A stretch of 53,917 bases of DNA from Verrucomicrobiota bacterium (GTDB taxonomy: Bacteria > Verrucomicrobiota > Verrucomicrobiia > Chthoniobacterales > SZAS-18): assembly GCA_018240025.1 (NCBI GenBank), contig JAFEGM010000008.1:1-53917 (forward strand), written 5' to 3'. A program made the position numbers and the translations under genes. The notes beneath the pieces are model-generated. The model worked only from the letters and a program-made list of their open reading frames with translations. It was not told the DNA's origin and ran no database searches. Shown here one piece after another: positions 45,311 to 53,372 of this stretch (its first letter is position 1; every line of letters begins with the position of its first letter).

Positions 45311-47248
45311 AGCGAGGCTCAGCACGTGCGCCGGGCAATCGGGCCGCAGGCCGATGTAGTTCCAACGGCCCCGCCATTCGTACGATTCGCCGGTGATCAG
45401 ATCGCGCACGCGGTAGCTGGCATTCTCCTCCAGACCGAGGTGCTCGAGCGGGACCTCCACCTGGCAGCTTTGGTAATGGTGCGAGTCGAGGTTCACCGCG
45501 ATGAGCAGGCGGCTGTCGCGCGAGGGCGTGACCTTCGAATAGAACAGGATCTGGTCGTTGTCAGCCCGATGGAAGCGCAGGTTGTCGTAGAGCTGCAGCG
45601 CGCGCTCGGAGCGGCGGATGCCATTCAGGCAGGTCACCCAGTCGATGATGTTGCCTGGGGCGTTCCAATCGCGGCCTTTGTAGTGGTACTTCTCGCTGTC
45701 CCAGTACTCTTCCTTGCCCGGGAACGGCTCGTTCTCGCAGAGCTCGAAGCCGGAGTACATGCCGTAGATCGGTGAGAGGGTGGCGGTCAGGGCGAAGCGA
45801 TGCAGGAAGGTGTTGCGCGGGGCCCGCTGCAGATGCCAGGGCAGGATGTCGGGCGTGTTCGGGAAAATGTTCCCACGCATGTACTCCTTCACCGGACTCT
45901 GGGTCAGTTCCTCGAAATACTGGATCAGTTCGGCCTTCTGCGTCCGCCAAGTGAAATACGTGTAGCTCTGGGTGAAGCCGACCTTGGCCAGCGCCTGCAT
46001 CAGCCGGGGCCGGGTGAACGCCTCGCTCAGGAAGATGACGTCCGGGAACTGCTTCTGCACCGCCTCGATGATGAACTCCCACATCGCGATCGGCTTGGTG
46101 TGCGGATTGTCGACCCGGAAGATGCGCACACCCTTGCCGGCCCAAAACAGCAGCACGTCGCGCATCTCGCTCCAGAGCGCCTTCCAGTCGGGGCAGGTCC
46201 AGTTCAGCGGGTAGATGTCCTCGTACTTCTTGGGCGGATTCTCGGCGAACTTGATCGAGCCGTCCGGCCGCACGTGGAACCAGTCCGGATGCTCCTTCAC
46301 GTAGGGATGATCCGGGGAGCAGTTGATCGCGAAATCGAGCACCAGCTCCATGTCGCGCTTGCGGATCTCCTTCAGCAGCCATTCGAAATCCTTCATCGTG
46401 CCGAGCGCCGGTTCGATGGCGTAGTGGCCGCCGGAGGGTGCGCCGATGGCATAGGGCACGCCGGGATCGCCGGGCTCGCAGGTGGTGGAATTGTTGCGGC
46501 CCTTCCGGTTCTTGAAACCGATCGGATGGATGGGCGGGAAGTAGATGGTGTCGAACCCCATCGCCTTGGCCGCGTCGATCCGCGGCAGGCAATCGCGGAA
46601 GGTTGATCCGCGATCGGCATGACCCTCGGCGCTGCGGGGGAAGAATTCGTACCACGCGCCGAAGCGGGCCGCTTCCCGATCCACCCGCACGCGGTGCGGC
46701 TCCATTTCGCAGGTCAGATCGCGATCGGCGTAGGCGGTCATCAGCACCTGCAACTGGGGATCGACCGCCAGGGCGCGCACTTCGGCGGTCGAGCCGGCGC
46801 GCAGCGCGGCGGCAAACTCCTTGAGTCGCGGTGCGTCGGCCGTCTTCTTCGCGCGCTGGGCGGCCGCATCGATCAGCCGGGCGCCTTCCTCGATCTCCAG
46901 CGCGAGATTGGGCACGCCGGCGTCGAACTTCTTCAGATACTCGTGCTGCCAGGTCAGCCAGCGCTCGGTGTACACCTCGATGGTGAACTCGCCGAGACCG
47001 ATGGTGTCGAAGCTGCAGACCCCGCGCCAATGGTCGTTGCCGAGGTGCTCCATGGCGGTCTCGCGCCATGCCTTCTCGCCCTCGCAGCGCCATTTGAGGA
47101 AGGCCACGGTCACATCGTGCCCGTCCTTCAGAAGATCGGCCTCCACCACCAGCGGTTCGCCGACGATGCGCTTGATCGGGTAACGGCCACTGTCGAGCGC
47201 GGGGCGGACATTCTCGATGAAAGCGGTGGTGAGCTGTTTCGGGGACAT
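45308..47248 (-). CDS. glgE: Alpha-1,4-glucan:maltose-1-phosphate maltosyltransferase (GlgE)
   Basis: 646-residue GH13_3 enzyme that extends alpha-glucan with maltose-1-phosphate. It begins with the family N-terminal carbohydrate-binding region (about 1-190). The TIM-barrel signature DTIYFPPIHPIG is followed by the nucleophile D380 in FRVDNPHTKP and acid/base E409 in FLSEAFTRP. Length is close to the usual 650-700. It is isolated here: the partner genes treS, pep2/mak and glgB are not in the window. The last codons lie in the repeat element that follows the gene. Confidence 0.96.
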   Translation of the reverse strand: MSPKQLTTAFIENVRPALDSGRYPIKRIVGEPLVVEADLLKDGHDVTVAFLKWRCEGEKAWRETAMEHLGNDHWRGVCSFDTIGLGEFTIEVYTERWLTWQHEYLKKFDAGVPNLALEIEEGARLIDAAAQRAKKTADAPRLKEFAAALRAGSTAEVRALAVDPQLQVLMTAYADRDLTCEMEPHRVRVDREAARFGAWYEFFPRSAEGHADRGSTFRDCLPRIDAAKAMGFDTIYFPPIHPIGFKNRKGRNNSTTCEPGDPGVPYAIGAPSGGHYAIEPALGTMKDFEWLLKEIRKRDMELVLDFAINCSPDHPYVKEHPDWFHVRPDGSIKFAENPPKKYEDIYPLNWTCPDWKALWSEMRDVLLFWAGKGVRIFRVDNPHTKPIAMWEFIIEAVQKQFPDVIFLSEAFTRPRLMQALAKVGFTQSYTYFTWRTQKAELIQYFEELTQSPVKEYMRGNIFPNTPDILPWHLQRAPRNTFLHRFALTATLSPIYGMYSGFELCENEPFPGKEEYWDSEKYHYKGRDWNAPGNIIDWVTCLNGIRRSERALQLYDNLRFHRADNDQILFYSKVTPSRDSRLLIAVNLDSHHYQSCQVEVPLEHLGLEENASYRVRDLITGESYEWRGRWNYIGLRPDCPAHVLSLA

Positions 47249-47439
47249 CGGGGGGAAGATTCAGGACTGAGGCACGAAGAATCAAGGCAGGACGGAGGCC
47301 CCGACGTGCGCTCCGGGCCCGGCCGCCGCCTCTCCCATAGCACAGCTTCCAGCTTCCGAGGCCGCGAGGTCCCAAATGTTCCGCGCGACGTCGCATCCTG
47401 GCGCTTGAATCTTCCCCGATTGGGGGCGAAACGCGGCCG

Positions 47440-48753
47440 GTGGAAACCATTGGCGTCGGCTTGCTCGGGTTCGGAACGGTGGGGCGCGGGGTCTTCGAGG
47501 CTCTGGCGATGAATGGCGACCTGATCGCCGAACGCACCGGCGTCCGGCTGCAGATCGTGCGGGCGGCCGTGCGCGATCTCGCCAAGACCCGGGTGCATCC
47601 GGCGGGGGTGCCGCTGGATTTCTTCACCGATCGCGCCGCCGACGTGATCGCCGATCCGCGCGTGCGCATCGTCGTCGAGGTGATGGGCGGCCTCGACGAG
47701 ACGCAGGCCCACCTCGAGCAGGCCATCCGCGCGGGCAAGACGGTCGTCACCGCCAACAAGGCGCTCCTGGCCGAACGCGGTCGGGCCATCTTCGAGCTGG
47801 CGGCTCGGGAGGGCGTGGCGGTCTTCTTCGAAGCCTCGACCGCAGGTGGCATTCCGATCATCAAGGCCGTCCGGGAGGCCTTCGTGGCGAATCACTTCAC
47901 GAGCTTCCACGGCATCATCAACGGCACCAGCAACTACATCCTCACCCGCATGACCGAGGCCGGGCTCGACTTCGCGCAAGCCCTGCAGGAGGCGCAGGCG
48001 CAAGGCTACGCCGAGGCCGATCCGACCCTGGACGTGAATGGCTGGGACGCTGCGCACAAGGCGATCCTGCTGGCCACGCTCGCCTATGGCATCTGGATCG
48101 ATCCGGCGCAGTTGAGCGTGCAGGGCATCGACAGCGTCGGCGCGGAGGACATCGCCTTCGCCAAGCAGCTCGGCTGGCGCATCAAGCTTCTCGCCGGCAT
48201 CCGCGTGCAGCCCGACGGCGGCGTCAGTGTCGGCGTGCACCCGACCCTCATCCCGCAGGACCACGTGCTGGCCTCGGTGAACGGCGTCTTTAACGCCATC
48301 GCCCTGCATGGCGACGTGGTCGGCGACGCCCTGTTCTACGGTCGCGGCGCCGGCAGCGGCCCGACCGCCAGCGCCGTCATCTCCGACCTGGCCGATGCCG
48401 CCACCGCCCTTTTCAGCAAGAGCGTGCCCCGGTGCTCCGGCGTGCGTCCGCACAGCCTGTATGGCCGCATCGTCCCGCCTGACGACGTCACCTCCCGCTT
48501 CTACCTGCGCCTCGCCGTGGAAGACACCCCCGGCGTGCTCGGCCAGATCGCCAGCGCCCTCGGCCGCCACGGCATCGGCATCTCCTCCGCCCTCCAGCCC
48601 GAGCAGCACGACCCCGCCGGCCGCGCCCAGCTCATCCTCATGCTCGACCGCGCCCGCAGCGGTCAGCTGCGCGCCGCCGTCCGCGAAATCGAGTCACTCC
48701 CCTGCGTCCAGCCCCCAGCCAAGCTGCTGCGGGTGGAGACGCTGAAGGGGTAA
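47440..48753 (+). CDS. hom: Homoserine dehydrogenase
   Basis: 437-residue enzyme reducing aspartate semialdehyde to homoserine, on the path to Met and Thr. NAD(P)-binding loop GLLGFGTVGRGVFEAL (about 7-22), then TANKALLAERG, FEASTAGGIPIIKAVREAF and the signature GIINGTSNYILTRM, with EADPTLDVNGWDAAHK for substrate and catalytic lysine. The C-terminal about 80 residues are an ACT regulatory domain (LRLAVEDTPGVLGQIASALG), as in monofunctional homoserine dehydrogenases. The start is a GTG with a G-rich ribosome-binding stretch just upstream. A GxxExxY cassette begins 3 bp after the stop codon. Confidence 0.97.
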   Translation: METIGVGLLGFGTVGRGVFEALAMNGDLIAERTGVRLQIVRAAVRDLAKTRVHPAGVPLDFFTDRAADVIADPRVRIVVEVMGGLDETQAHLEQAIRAGKTVVTANKALLAERGRAIFELAAREGVAVFFEASTAGGIPIIKAVREAFVANHFTSFHGIINGTSNYILTRMTEAGLDFAQALQEAQAQGYAEADPTLDVNGWDAAHKAILLATLAYGIWIDPAQLSVQGIDSVGAEDIAFAKQLGWRIKLLAGIRVQPDGGVSVGVHPTLIPQDHVLASVNGVFNAIALHGDVVGDALFYGRGAGSGPTASAVISDLADAATALFSKSVPRCSGVRPHSLYGRIVPPDDVTSRFYLRLAVEDTPGVLGQIASALGRHGIGISSALQPEQHDPAGRAQLILMLDRARSGQLRAAVREIESLPCVQPPAKLLRVETLKG

Positions 48754-48756
48754 ACT

Positions 48757-48786
48757 TGGCCTCAAAGAACTCAAAGAACACAAAAA
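48757..48786 (+). repeat. Left inverted repeat of the GxxExxY cassette
   Basis: 30-bp arm starting TGGCCTCAAAGAACTCAAAG and ending ACAAAAA, built from 9-mers (CTCAAAGAA twice, then CACAAAAA). It matches the right arm (49246-49275) in reverse complement at 28 of 30 positions. It begins 3 bp after the hom stop codon. Confidence 0.9.
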
Positions 48787-48794
48787 TGCCGATC

Positions 48795-49211
48795 TCAGAG
48801 CACAACCGTCTCAGAGTTCGGAGCTTGGAAGCCCTCCGACCAGATGTATTTTCGGCATTGAAATCGATAGGAACCGAAATTGATGAGCAGGCCGTGCTCG
48901 ATGCGGCATGACTTCAGATACCCGAGGAGTTGCGAGACGTGATCCTCGACCAAGGACCTGGCGGCTTTGGTTTCTACAATGAGCACTCCATCCACGAACA
49001 AGTCGATCTGTTCTTCGCCGATGAGCGTTCCGTCTTCGTCGAAGACTTTGACGACCTTTTGCTGCTCCACTTGGCATCCGAGTTTTCGGAGTCGGTGGGC
49101 AAGCGCATTCTCGTAGATCCTCTCGCGATGCCCATGTCGGTGGTAGCAATGGATCGCGTATGCGGTGGTCCGGACTCGCTCACAGAGGTCTCGTATGTGT
49201 TTTGGAAGCAT
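48795..49211 (-). CDS. GxxExxY-family PD-(D/E)xK-like protein
   Basis: 138-residue protein of the GxxExxY family (PF13366, PD-(D/E)xK nuclease-like). The name motif is GHRERIY (G27, E30, Y33). The probable metal site is QIDLFVDGVLIVETKA: D70, E80 and K82 fit a PD-(D/E)xK core. A Leu/Tyr/Gly stretch (HVSQLLGYLK) and LLINFGSYRFQ complete the family pattern. Its biochemical role is not established. It is transcribed leftward from an AT-rich region (about 49205-49245) inside two 30-bp inverted repeats, opposite in direction to hom and the thioredoxin-like gene on either side, like an inserted cassette. Confidence 0.9.
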   Translation of the reverse strand: MLPKHIRDLCERVRTTAYAIHCYHRHGHRERIYENALAHRLRKLGCQVEQQKVVKVFDEDGTLIGEEQIDLFVDGVLIVETKAARSLVEDHVSQLLGYLKSCRIEHGLLINFGSYRFQCRKYIWSEGFQAPNSETVVL

Positions 49212-49245
49212 ATATACGGATAATATTTCTCTTAGAGTTGTCTAC

Positions 49246-49275
49246 TTTTTGTGTTCTCTGAGTTCCTTGAGGCCA
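49246..49275 (-). repeat. Right inverted repeat of the GxxExxY cassette
   Basis: 30-bp arm from TTTTTGTGTTCTCTGAG to GAGGCCA, complementary to the left arm at 28 of 30 positions; the two differences are T-to-C changes within the TTCTTTGAG units. It ends 33 bp before the thioredoxin-like gene start. Confidence 0.9.
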
Positions 49276-49308
49276 GGAATTTTCCGCGTGCTGTCGCCTC
49301 AAACCCTC

Positions 49309-50142
49309 ATGAGACGGCTCTTCATTGTGGTGTTTTCGCTCTGTTTCGTCTTTGCCGCCTGCGCGCAAGCCTCCGAGCTGCGGCCGGAGACGGGGAAGGT
49401 GCGGTGGGGGAGGGATCTGGAGGCGGCGAAGGTGGTGGCGGCGAAGAGTGGGCGGCCGATCATGCTGCTTTTCCAGGAGGTGCCGGGGTGCGCGGGGTGT
49501 CGGCAGTACGGGGCCGAGGTGCTCTCGCATCCGGACATCGTGCGGGCGGCGGAGAACGACTTCGTGCCGGTGGTCGTCTTCAACAATCAGCCGGGGCGCG
49601 ATGCGGAGATCCTGCACGAGTTCGGGGAGCCGGCCTGGAATTTCCAGGTGGTGCGCTACCTCGATGCCCAAGGGCGCGACCTCATCCCGCGGGAGGACAC
49701 GATCTGGTCGGCCCAGGCTACGGCCTCGCGGATGGCCCGGGCGTTGCGCAAGGCGGGTCGGACGGTGCCTGCGTCGCTCTTGCGGCTGGCGGGCTTTCTC
49801 CCGACTCAACAGACCAAGGCGGTTCCCCTGACGGCAGCTTTCGCCATGTTCTGCTTCTGGGAAGGCGAAGCCAAATTCGCCACCGTGCGCGGGGTCACCG
49901 AGACGGAAGCGGCCTTCATCGAGGGCCGTGAGGTCGTGCGGCTGACCTTCGATCCCACGGTCGTCAGCTGGCCCGATCTCGTGCGGCGCGCCGAGGAATT
50001 CGACTGCGCGCACCACATCTATGCGCCGAACGAGGCGCTGGCGAAATCCACCCGCAGCAAGTTCCCCATCACGGTCTTCGACCCGAGCAAATGCCGGCGG
50101 GCGCCCGAGAGCGATCAAAAGCGCTGGCAACGCCGCAGTTAG
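49309..50142 (+). CDS. Exported thioredoxin-like protein with VPGC-x2-C motif
   Basis: 277-residue protein. ATG 49309 opens a signal peptide (MRRLFIVVFSLCFVFAACAQA, about 21 residues); a frame extending upstream through the repeat arm is rejected. The thioredoxin-like fold shows the redox pair C61-x2-C64 in QEVPGCAGCRQYG. This resembles the VPGUxxT type of thioredoxin-like (seleno)proteins, here with cysteine and no in-frame TGA. The C-terminal half (about 190-277, with VRGVTETEAAFIEGREVVRL and FDPTVVSWPDLVRRAEEF) resembles part of methionine sulfoxide reductase A, but lacks a visible MsrA active-site motif. It is likely periplasmic. Confidence 0.75.
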   Translation: MRRLFIVVFSLCFVFAACAQASELRPETGKVRWGRDLEAAKVVAAKSGRPIMLLFQEVPGCAGCRQYGAEVLSHPDIVRAAENDFVPVVVFNNQPGRDAEILHEFGEPAWNFQVVRYLDAQGRDLIPREDTIWSAQATASRMARALRKAGRTVPASLLRLAGFLPTQQTKAVPLTAAFAMFCFWEGEAKFATVRGVTETEAAFIEGREVVRLTFDPTVVSWPDLVRRAEEFDCAHHIYAPNEALAKSTRSKFPITVFDPSKCRRAPESDQKRWQRRS

Positions 50143-50306
50143 GGCGTTCCGGAAATCTCGTACCGCTAGCGGCGCACCGAGCCGGCAGTTACAAAAAGGC
50201 CAGAAGGCTAGAGTAACCGAGAACCAGTTTTGGAGCTTTGGTCTTCCAGCCCTTTGTGACACCCGAGGCGGCCGCGGTCCGACCGGCTAGGAGTTTGTGA
50301 AATGCT

Positions 50307-51266
50307 CTAGCGGGGCACCGGCACCCGTTCGAGGATCTGGGCCACGGCGCCGGCGGGGTCCAGTCCCTCCAGTTCGAACTCCGGCCGCAGGAGCAGGCGA
50401 TGCTCCAGCACCGGGCGGGCGAGGAAGCGGAGATCGTCGGGAGTGACAAAGTCGCGGCCCTGCAGCGCCGCCAGGGCGCGGCCGGCCACGATCAGGCTCT
50501 GGGTCGCGCGCGGTCCGGCACCGACCAGCACGGCCTCGTGGCTGCGCGTGGCGCGGACGACATCGACCGCGTAGGACACGAGTTCGTCGCGCACGGTCAG
50601 ACTGCCGAGCGTGCCGCGGAGCTGCGTGAGCATTTCGGCGGTCATGACCGGCTGCACGGTCCCCGCGGCCAGCGCCGCCTCGGGGGAATCGGGCGAGAGT
50701 GTCCGGCGGGCCAGCGTCAGCTCGTCCTCGCGGCCGGGGTAGGGCATGACCACCTTGAAGAGGAAACGGTCGCGCTGCGCCTCGGGCAGGGGATAGGTGC
50801 CCTCGCTTTCGACCGGATTCTGGGTGGCGAAGACCGTGAAGTTGGTCGGCAGCGCGTAGGTGGTGCGATCGACCGTGACGAGGCGCTCCTGCATCGCCTG
50901 GAGCAGCGCGCTCTGGGTCTTGGCCGGGGCGCGGTTGATTTCGTCGGCCAGCAGGAACGTGGTGAAGACCGGACCGGGGACGAAATTAAAGGTGTTCTTC
51001 GAGAGGTCGAACACATTCGTGCCGGTGATGTCGGCTGGCATCAGATCGGGCGTGAACTGGATGCGGTTGAAGTCGCAACCGAGCACACGCGAGAGCGTGC
51101 GCACGAGCAGCGTCTTGGCGACACCGGGCACGCCCTCGACGAGCACGTGCTGGTTGGTCAGGATGGCGATGAGGGCCATGTCGATCACCTCGGCCTGGCC
51201 GATGATGACCTTGGCGACTTCGGCGCGGGCGCGGGTGAGAGCGCTGGAAAGGGAACCGAGATCCAT
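50307..51266 (-). CDS. MoxR-family AAA+ ATPase
   Basis: 319-residue AAA+ ATPase of the MoxR family. Walker A GVPGVAKT (about 46-53), Walker B LLADEINRAPAKTQSALLQAM, sensor-1 region FTVFATQNPVESEGTYPLPEAQRDRFLF, and the helical lid with LSPDSPEA. MoxR ATPases act as chaperones maturing DUF58/VWA partner proteins. Here the usual DUF58 and VWA genes are absent, so it is an orphan. ATG 51266 (MDLGSLSSALTRARAEV) was chosen, with an alternative four codons upstream. It diverges from oppB across a heptamer-repeat spacer. Confidence 0.94.
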   Translation of the reverse strand: MDLGSLSSALTRARAEVAKVIIGQAEVIDMALIAILTNQHVLVEGVPGVAKTLLVRTLSRVLGCDFNRIQFTPDLMPADITGTNVFDLSKNTFNFVPGPVFTTFLLADEINRAPAKTQSALLQAMQERLVTVDRTTYALPTNFTVFATQNPVESEGTYPLPEAQRDRFLFKVVMPYPGREDELTLARRTLSPDSPEAALAAGTVQPVMTAEMLTQLRGTLGSLTVRDELVSYAVDVVRATRSHEAVLVGAGPRATQSLIVAGRALAALQGRDFVTPDDLRFLARPVLEHRLLLRPEFELEGLDPAGAVAQILERVPVPR

Positions 51267-51298
51267 GTGGGAGAGCACTGCTGTTAAGCGCGATTGGG

Positions 51299-51373
51299 GA
51301 AGTTCGAAACCACTTTTGGAAATTCGAAGTTCGAGTTTCGACCTTCTCCCCCGAGTTTCGAGTTTCGAATTCA
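51299..51373. repeat. GARNTTC heptamer array between moxR and oppB
   Basis: Heptamers GAAGTTC (51299-51305), GAAATTC, GAAGTTC, GAGTTTC (51319-51339), then GAGTTTC, GAGTTTC and GAATTCA (51353-51373). It occupies the divergent promoter region of the MoxR gene and oppB, so unlike most other arrays it is 5' to both genes. Confidence 0.75.
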
Positions 51374-51406
51374 GCGTTTCCGCGCTAGCACGCGTTCCGC
51401 CGCCCC

Positions 51407-52330
51407 GTGTTCAAATTCGTCGCCCAACGCCTTCTCCAGACGCTCGTGGTGCTCTTCCTCGTGGGCACCATCACGTTCTTCATGGTGGTGAATGCGCCTG
51501 GCTCGCCCTTCGACGCCGAGCGTAACATGCCGCCGGAGATCCGGGCGAACCTGATGGCCTACTATGGGCTGGATCAGCCGCAGCACGTCCAATACTGGCG
51601 CTTTCTGACCCGTCTCGTGCTGTCGGGCGATTTTGGTCCGTCCTACAAATACAACAACCGCACGGTGACCGAACTCATCGCGGAGTCGCTTCCGGTCTCG
51701 GCCGAGCTCGGGCTGTATGCCGTGCTCATTGCCGTCGGCATCGGCGTCAGCGCTGGGCTCATCGCCTCGCTCCGGCCGAACAGCGTGACCGACTACGCGC
51801 CCATGTCGCTGGCCATGATGGGCATCAGCATTCCGCTCTTCGTCTCCGGGCCCATCCTGCTGCTCGTCTTCGGGATCTGGCTGCAGTGGTTCAATGTCTC
51901 GGGGTGGAATTCGCCCGCCGACAAAGTGCTGCCGGCGGTCACGCTCGGGATGTATTATGCGGCCTACTTCGCCCGCCTGACCCGCGGCGGCATGCTGGAG
52001 ATCCTCTCGCAGGATTTCGTTCGCACGGCACGGGCCAAGGGAGCCTCCGAGCTGCGGGTCGTGTTTCGCCACGCGCTGCGCGGCGGCATTCTGCCGAGCG
52101 TGGCCTACCTCGGGCCCGCGCTGGCCGGCATCATCTCGGGCTCGTTCGTGGTCGAGACAACCTTTCAGGTGCCGGGGCTGGGGCGGTATTTCGTCAATGC
52201 CGCCTTCAACCGCGACTACACCATGATCATGGGCACGACGATCCTCTTCGCCACGCTCATCAGCGTCTTCAACTTGCTCGTCGACTTGGTGCTCGTCTGG
52301 CTGAATCCGCGCCTGAAGTTCGAGTCCTGA
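51407..52330 (+). CDS. oppB: Oligopeptide ABC transporter permease OppB/DppB-type
   Basis: 307-residue inner-membrane permease. A GTG start gives MFKFVAQRLLQTLVVLFLVGTI, the usual first transmembrane helix of OppB/DppB. A periplasmic loop and five further helices follow. The EAA-type cytoplasmic loop is RTARAKGASELRVVFRHALRGGILP (about 205-230), which contacts the ATPase. It forms an operon with oppC (12 bp) and oppD, importing di- or oligopeptides. The binding-protein gene oppA is not in the window. The upstream spacer is the heptamer array shared with the MoxR gene. Confidence 0.95.
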   Translation: MFKFVAQRLLQTLVVLFLVGTITFFMVVNAPGSPFDAERNMPPEIRANLMAYYGLDQPQHVQYWRFLTRLVLSGDFGPSYKYNNRTVTELIAESLPVSAELGLYAVLIAVGIGVSAGLIASLRPNSVTDYAPMSLAMMGISIPLFVSGPILLLVFGIWLQWFNVSGWNSPADKVLPAVTLGMYYAAYFARLTRGGMLEILSQDFVRTARAKGASELRVVFRHALRGGILPSVAYLGPALAGIISGSFVVETTFQVPGLGRYFVNAAFNRDYTMIMGTTILFATLISVFNLLVDLVLVWLNPRLKFES

Positions 52331-52342
52331 CCTCGCCGCGCC

Positions 52343-53236
52343 ATGCCGACCGACACCGCGCCCGCCACCCTCCTCGCCCCCGAGGCGGAGGAAGGGCATT
52401 CGCTGTGGCAGGACGCCTGGGCGCGGCTGCGCAAGAACCGGCTGGCGGTCTTCAGCGCCGTCGTGCTGACTGTGCTGGCCGTGGTCTGCGGCCTGGGACC
52501 GTTCTTCGCGCAGGACTACGCGGCGCAGGACCTGGCGCGCTACGCCACCAAGCCCAGCCTGCAGCATTGGTTCGGGACCGACACCCTCGGGCGCGATCTC
52601 TTTGCCCGCGTGCTGACCGGCGGGCAGGTCTCTTTTTCGGTTGGGCTCTGCGCCACGGTGGTCGCCCTGCTCGTCGGCGTGACCTTCGGTACGGTCTCGG
52701 GCTTCTACGGCGGACGCGTGGACATGGTCATGATGCGCTTCGTCGACATCCTCTATTCCATTCCGTTCCCGATCTTCGTGATCCTGCTGATGGTGCTCTT
52801 CCAGCGCAGCTTCCTGCTCATCTTCGCCGCCATCGGCCTGGTGCACTGGCTGACCATGGCGCGGATCGTGCGCAGCGCCGTGCTCTCGATCCGCAAGATG
52901 GAGTTCATCGAGGCCGCCGAGGCCACCGGCGTGCCGCGCCGGCGCATCATCTTCCGCCATGTCCTGCCCAACGTGCTCGGGCCGGTGATCATCTATACCA
53001 CGCTGACCATCCCGGCGGTCATGCTGCTGGAGGCCTTCCTCAGCTATCTCGGCCTCGGCGTGCAGCCACCGTTGGCCTCCTGGGGCGTGCTGATCAGCGA
53101 GGGCGCGCGCAGCATGGAGGAGTTCCCCTGGTTGCTCCTCTTTCCCGCCGGCGCCCTCTCACTCACGCTCTTTTGCCTGAACTTCCTGGGCGACGGGCTC
53201 CGCGATGCGCTGGATCCGAAGACTTCGAAGGACTAG
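52343..53236 (+). CDS. oppC: Oligopeptide ABC transporter permease OppC/DppC-type
   Basis: 297-residue second permease. The N-terminal cytoplasmic segment (about 1-40, SLWQDAWARLRKNRLAVFS) is typical of OppC, followed by six transmembrane helices. The family motif FGTDTLGRDLFARVLTGGQVS is complete, and the ATPase-contacting loop is AAEATGVPRRRIIFRHVLPNVLGP. It overlaps functionally with OppB to form the membrane channel. It lies 12 bp after oppB. A small heptamer-like repeat (AAGATTC, AAGGTTC units, 53244-53279) begins 8 bp after its stop codon. Confidence 0.95.
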   Translation: MPTDTAPATLLAPEAEEGHSLWQDAWARLRKNRLAVFSAVVLTVLAVVCGLGPFFAQDYAAQDLARYATKPSLQHWFGTDTLGRDLFARVLTGGQVSFSVGLCATVVALLVGVTFGTVSGFYGGRVDMVMMRFVDILYSIPFPIFVILLMVLFQRSFLLIFAAIGLVHWLTMARIVRSAVLSIRKMEFIEAAEATGVPRRRIIFRHVLPNVLGPVIIYTTLTIPAVMLLEAFLSYLGLGVQPPLASWGVLISEGARSMEEFPWLLLFPAGALSLTLFCLNFLGDGLRDALDPKTSKD

Positions 53237-53243
53237 GCCGGAG

Positions 53244-53279
53244 AAGATTCAAGCGAACAAGGTTCAAGATTCAAACTGG
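53244..53279. repeat. AAGATTC heptamer-type repeat after oppC
   Basis: AAGATTC (53244-53250), AAGCGAAC, AAGGTTC (53259-53265), AAGATTC (53266-53272), AAACTGG: a degenerate 7-nt array in the oppC-oppD spacer, starting 8 bp after the oppC stop codon. Confidence 0.55.
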
Positions 53280-53372
53280 ATTAAGTAGTAAATTCTAAGG
53301 AAATGCCGACCCTCCTTTCTCGTTCGTCCTCACAGGGGTTTGGGATTTAGGCGGCTTCTGGAATTTTTCCCC

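Noticed and set aside
51371..52960. 529-residue open frame antisense to oppB and oppC
   Set aside because: It covers two clear permease genes on the other strand and has charged low-complexity composition with no domain.
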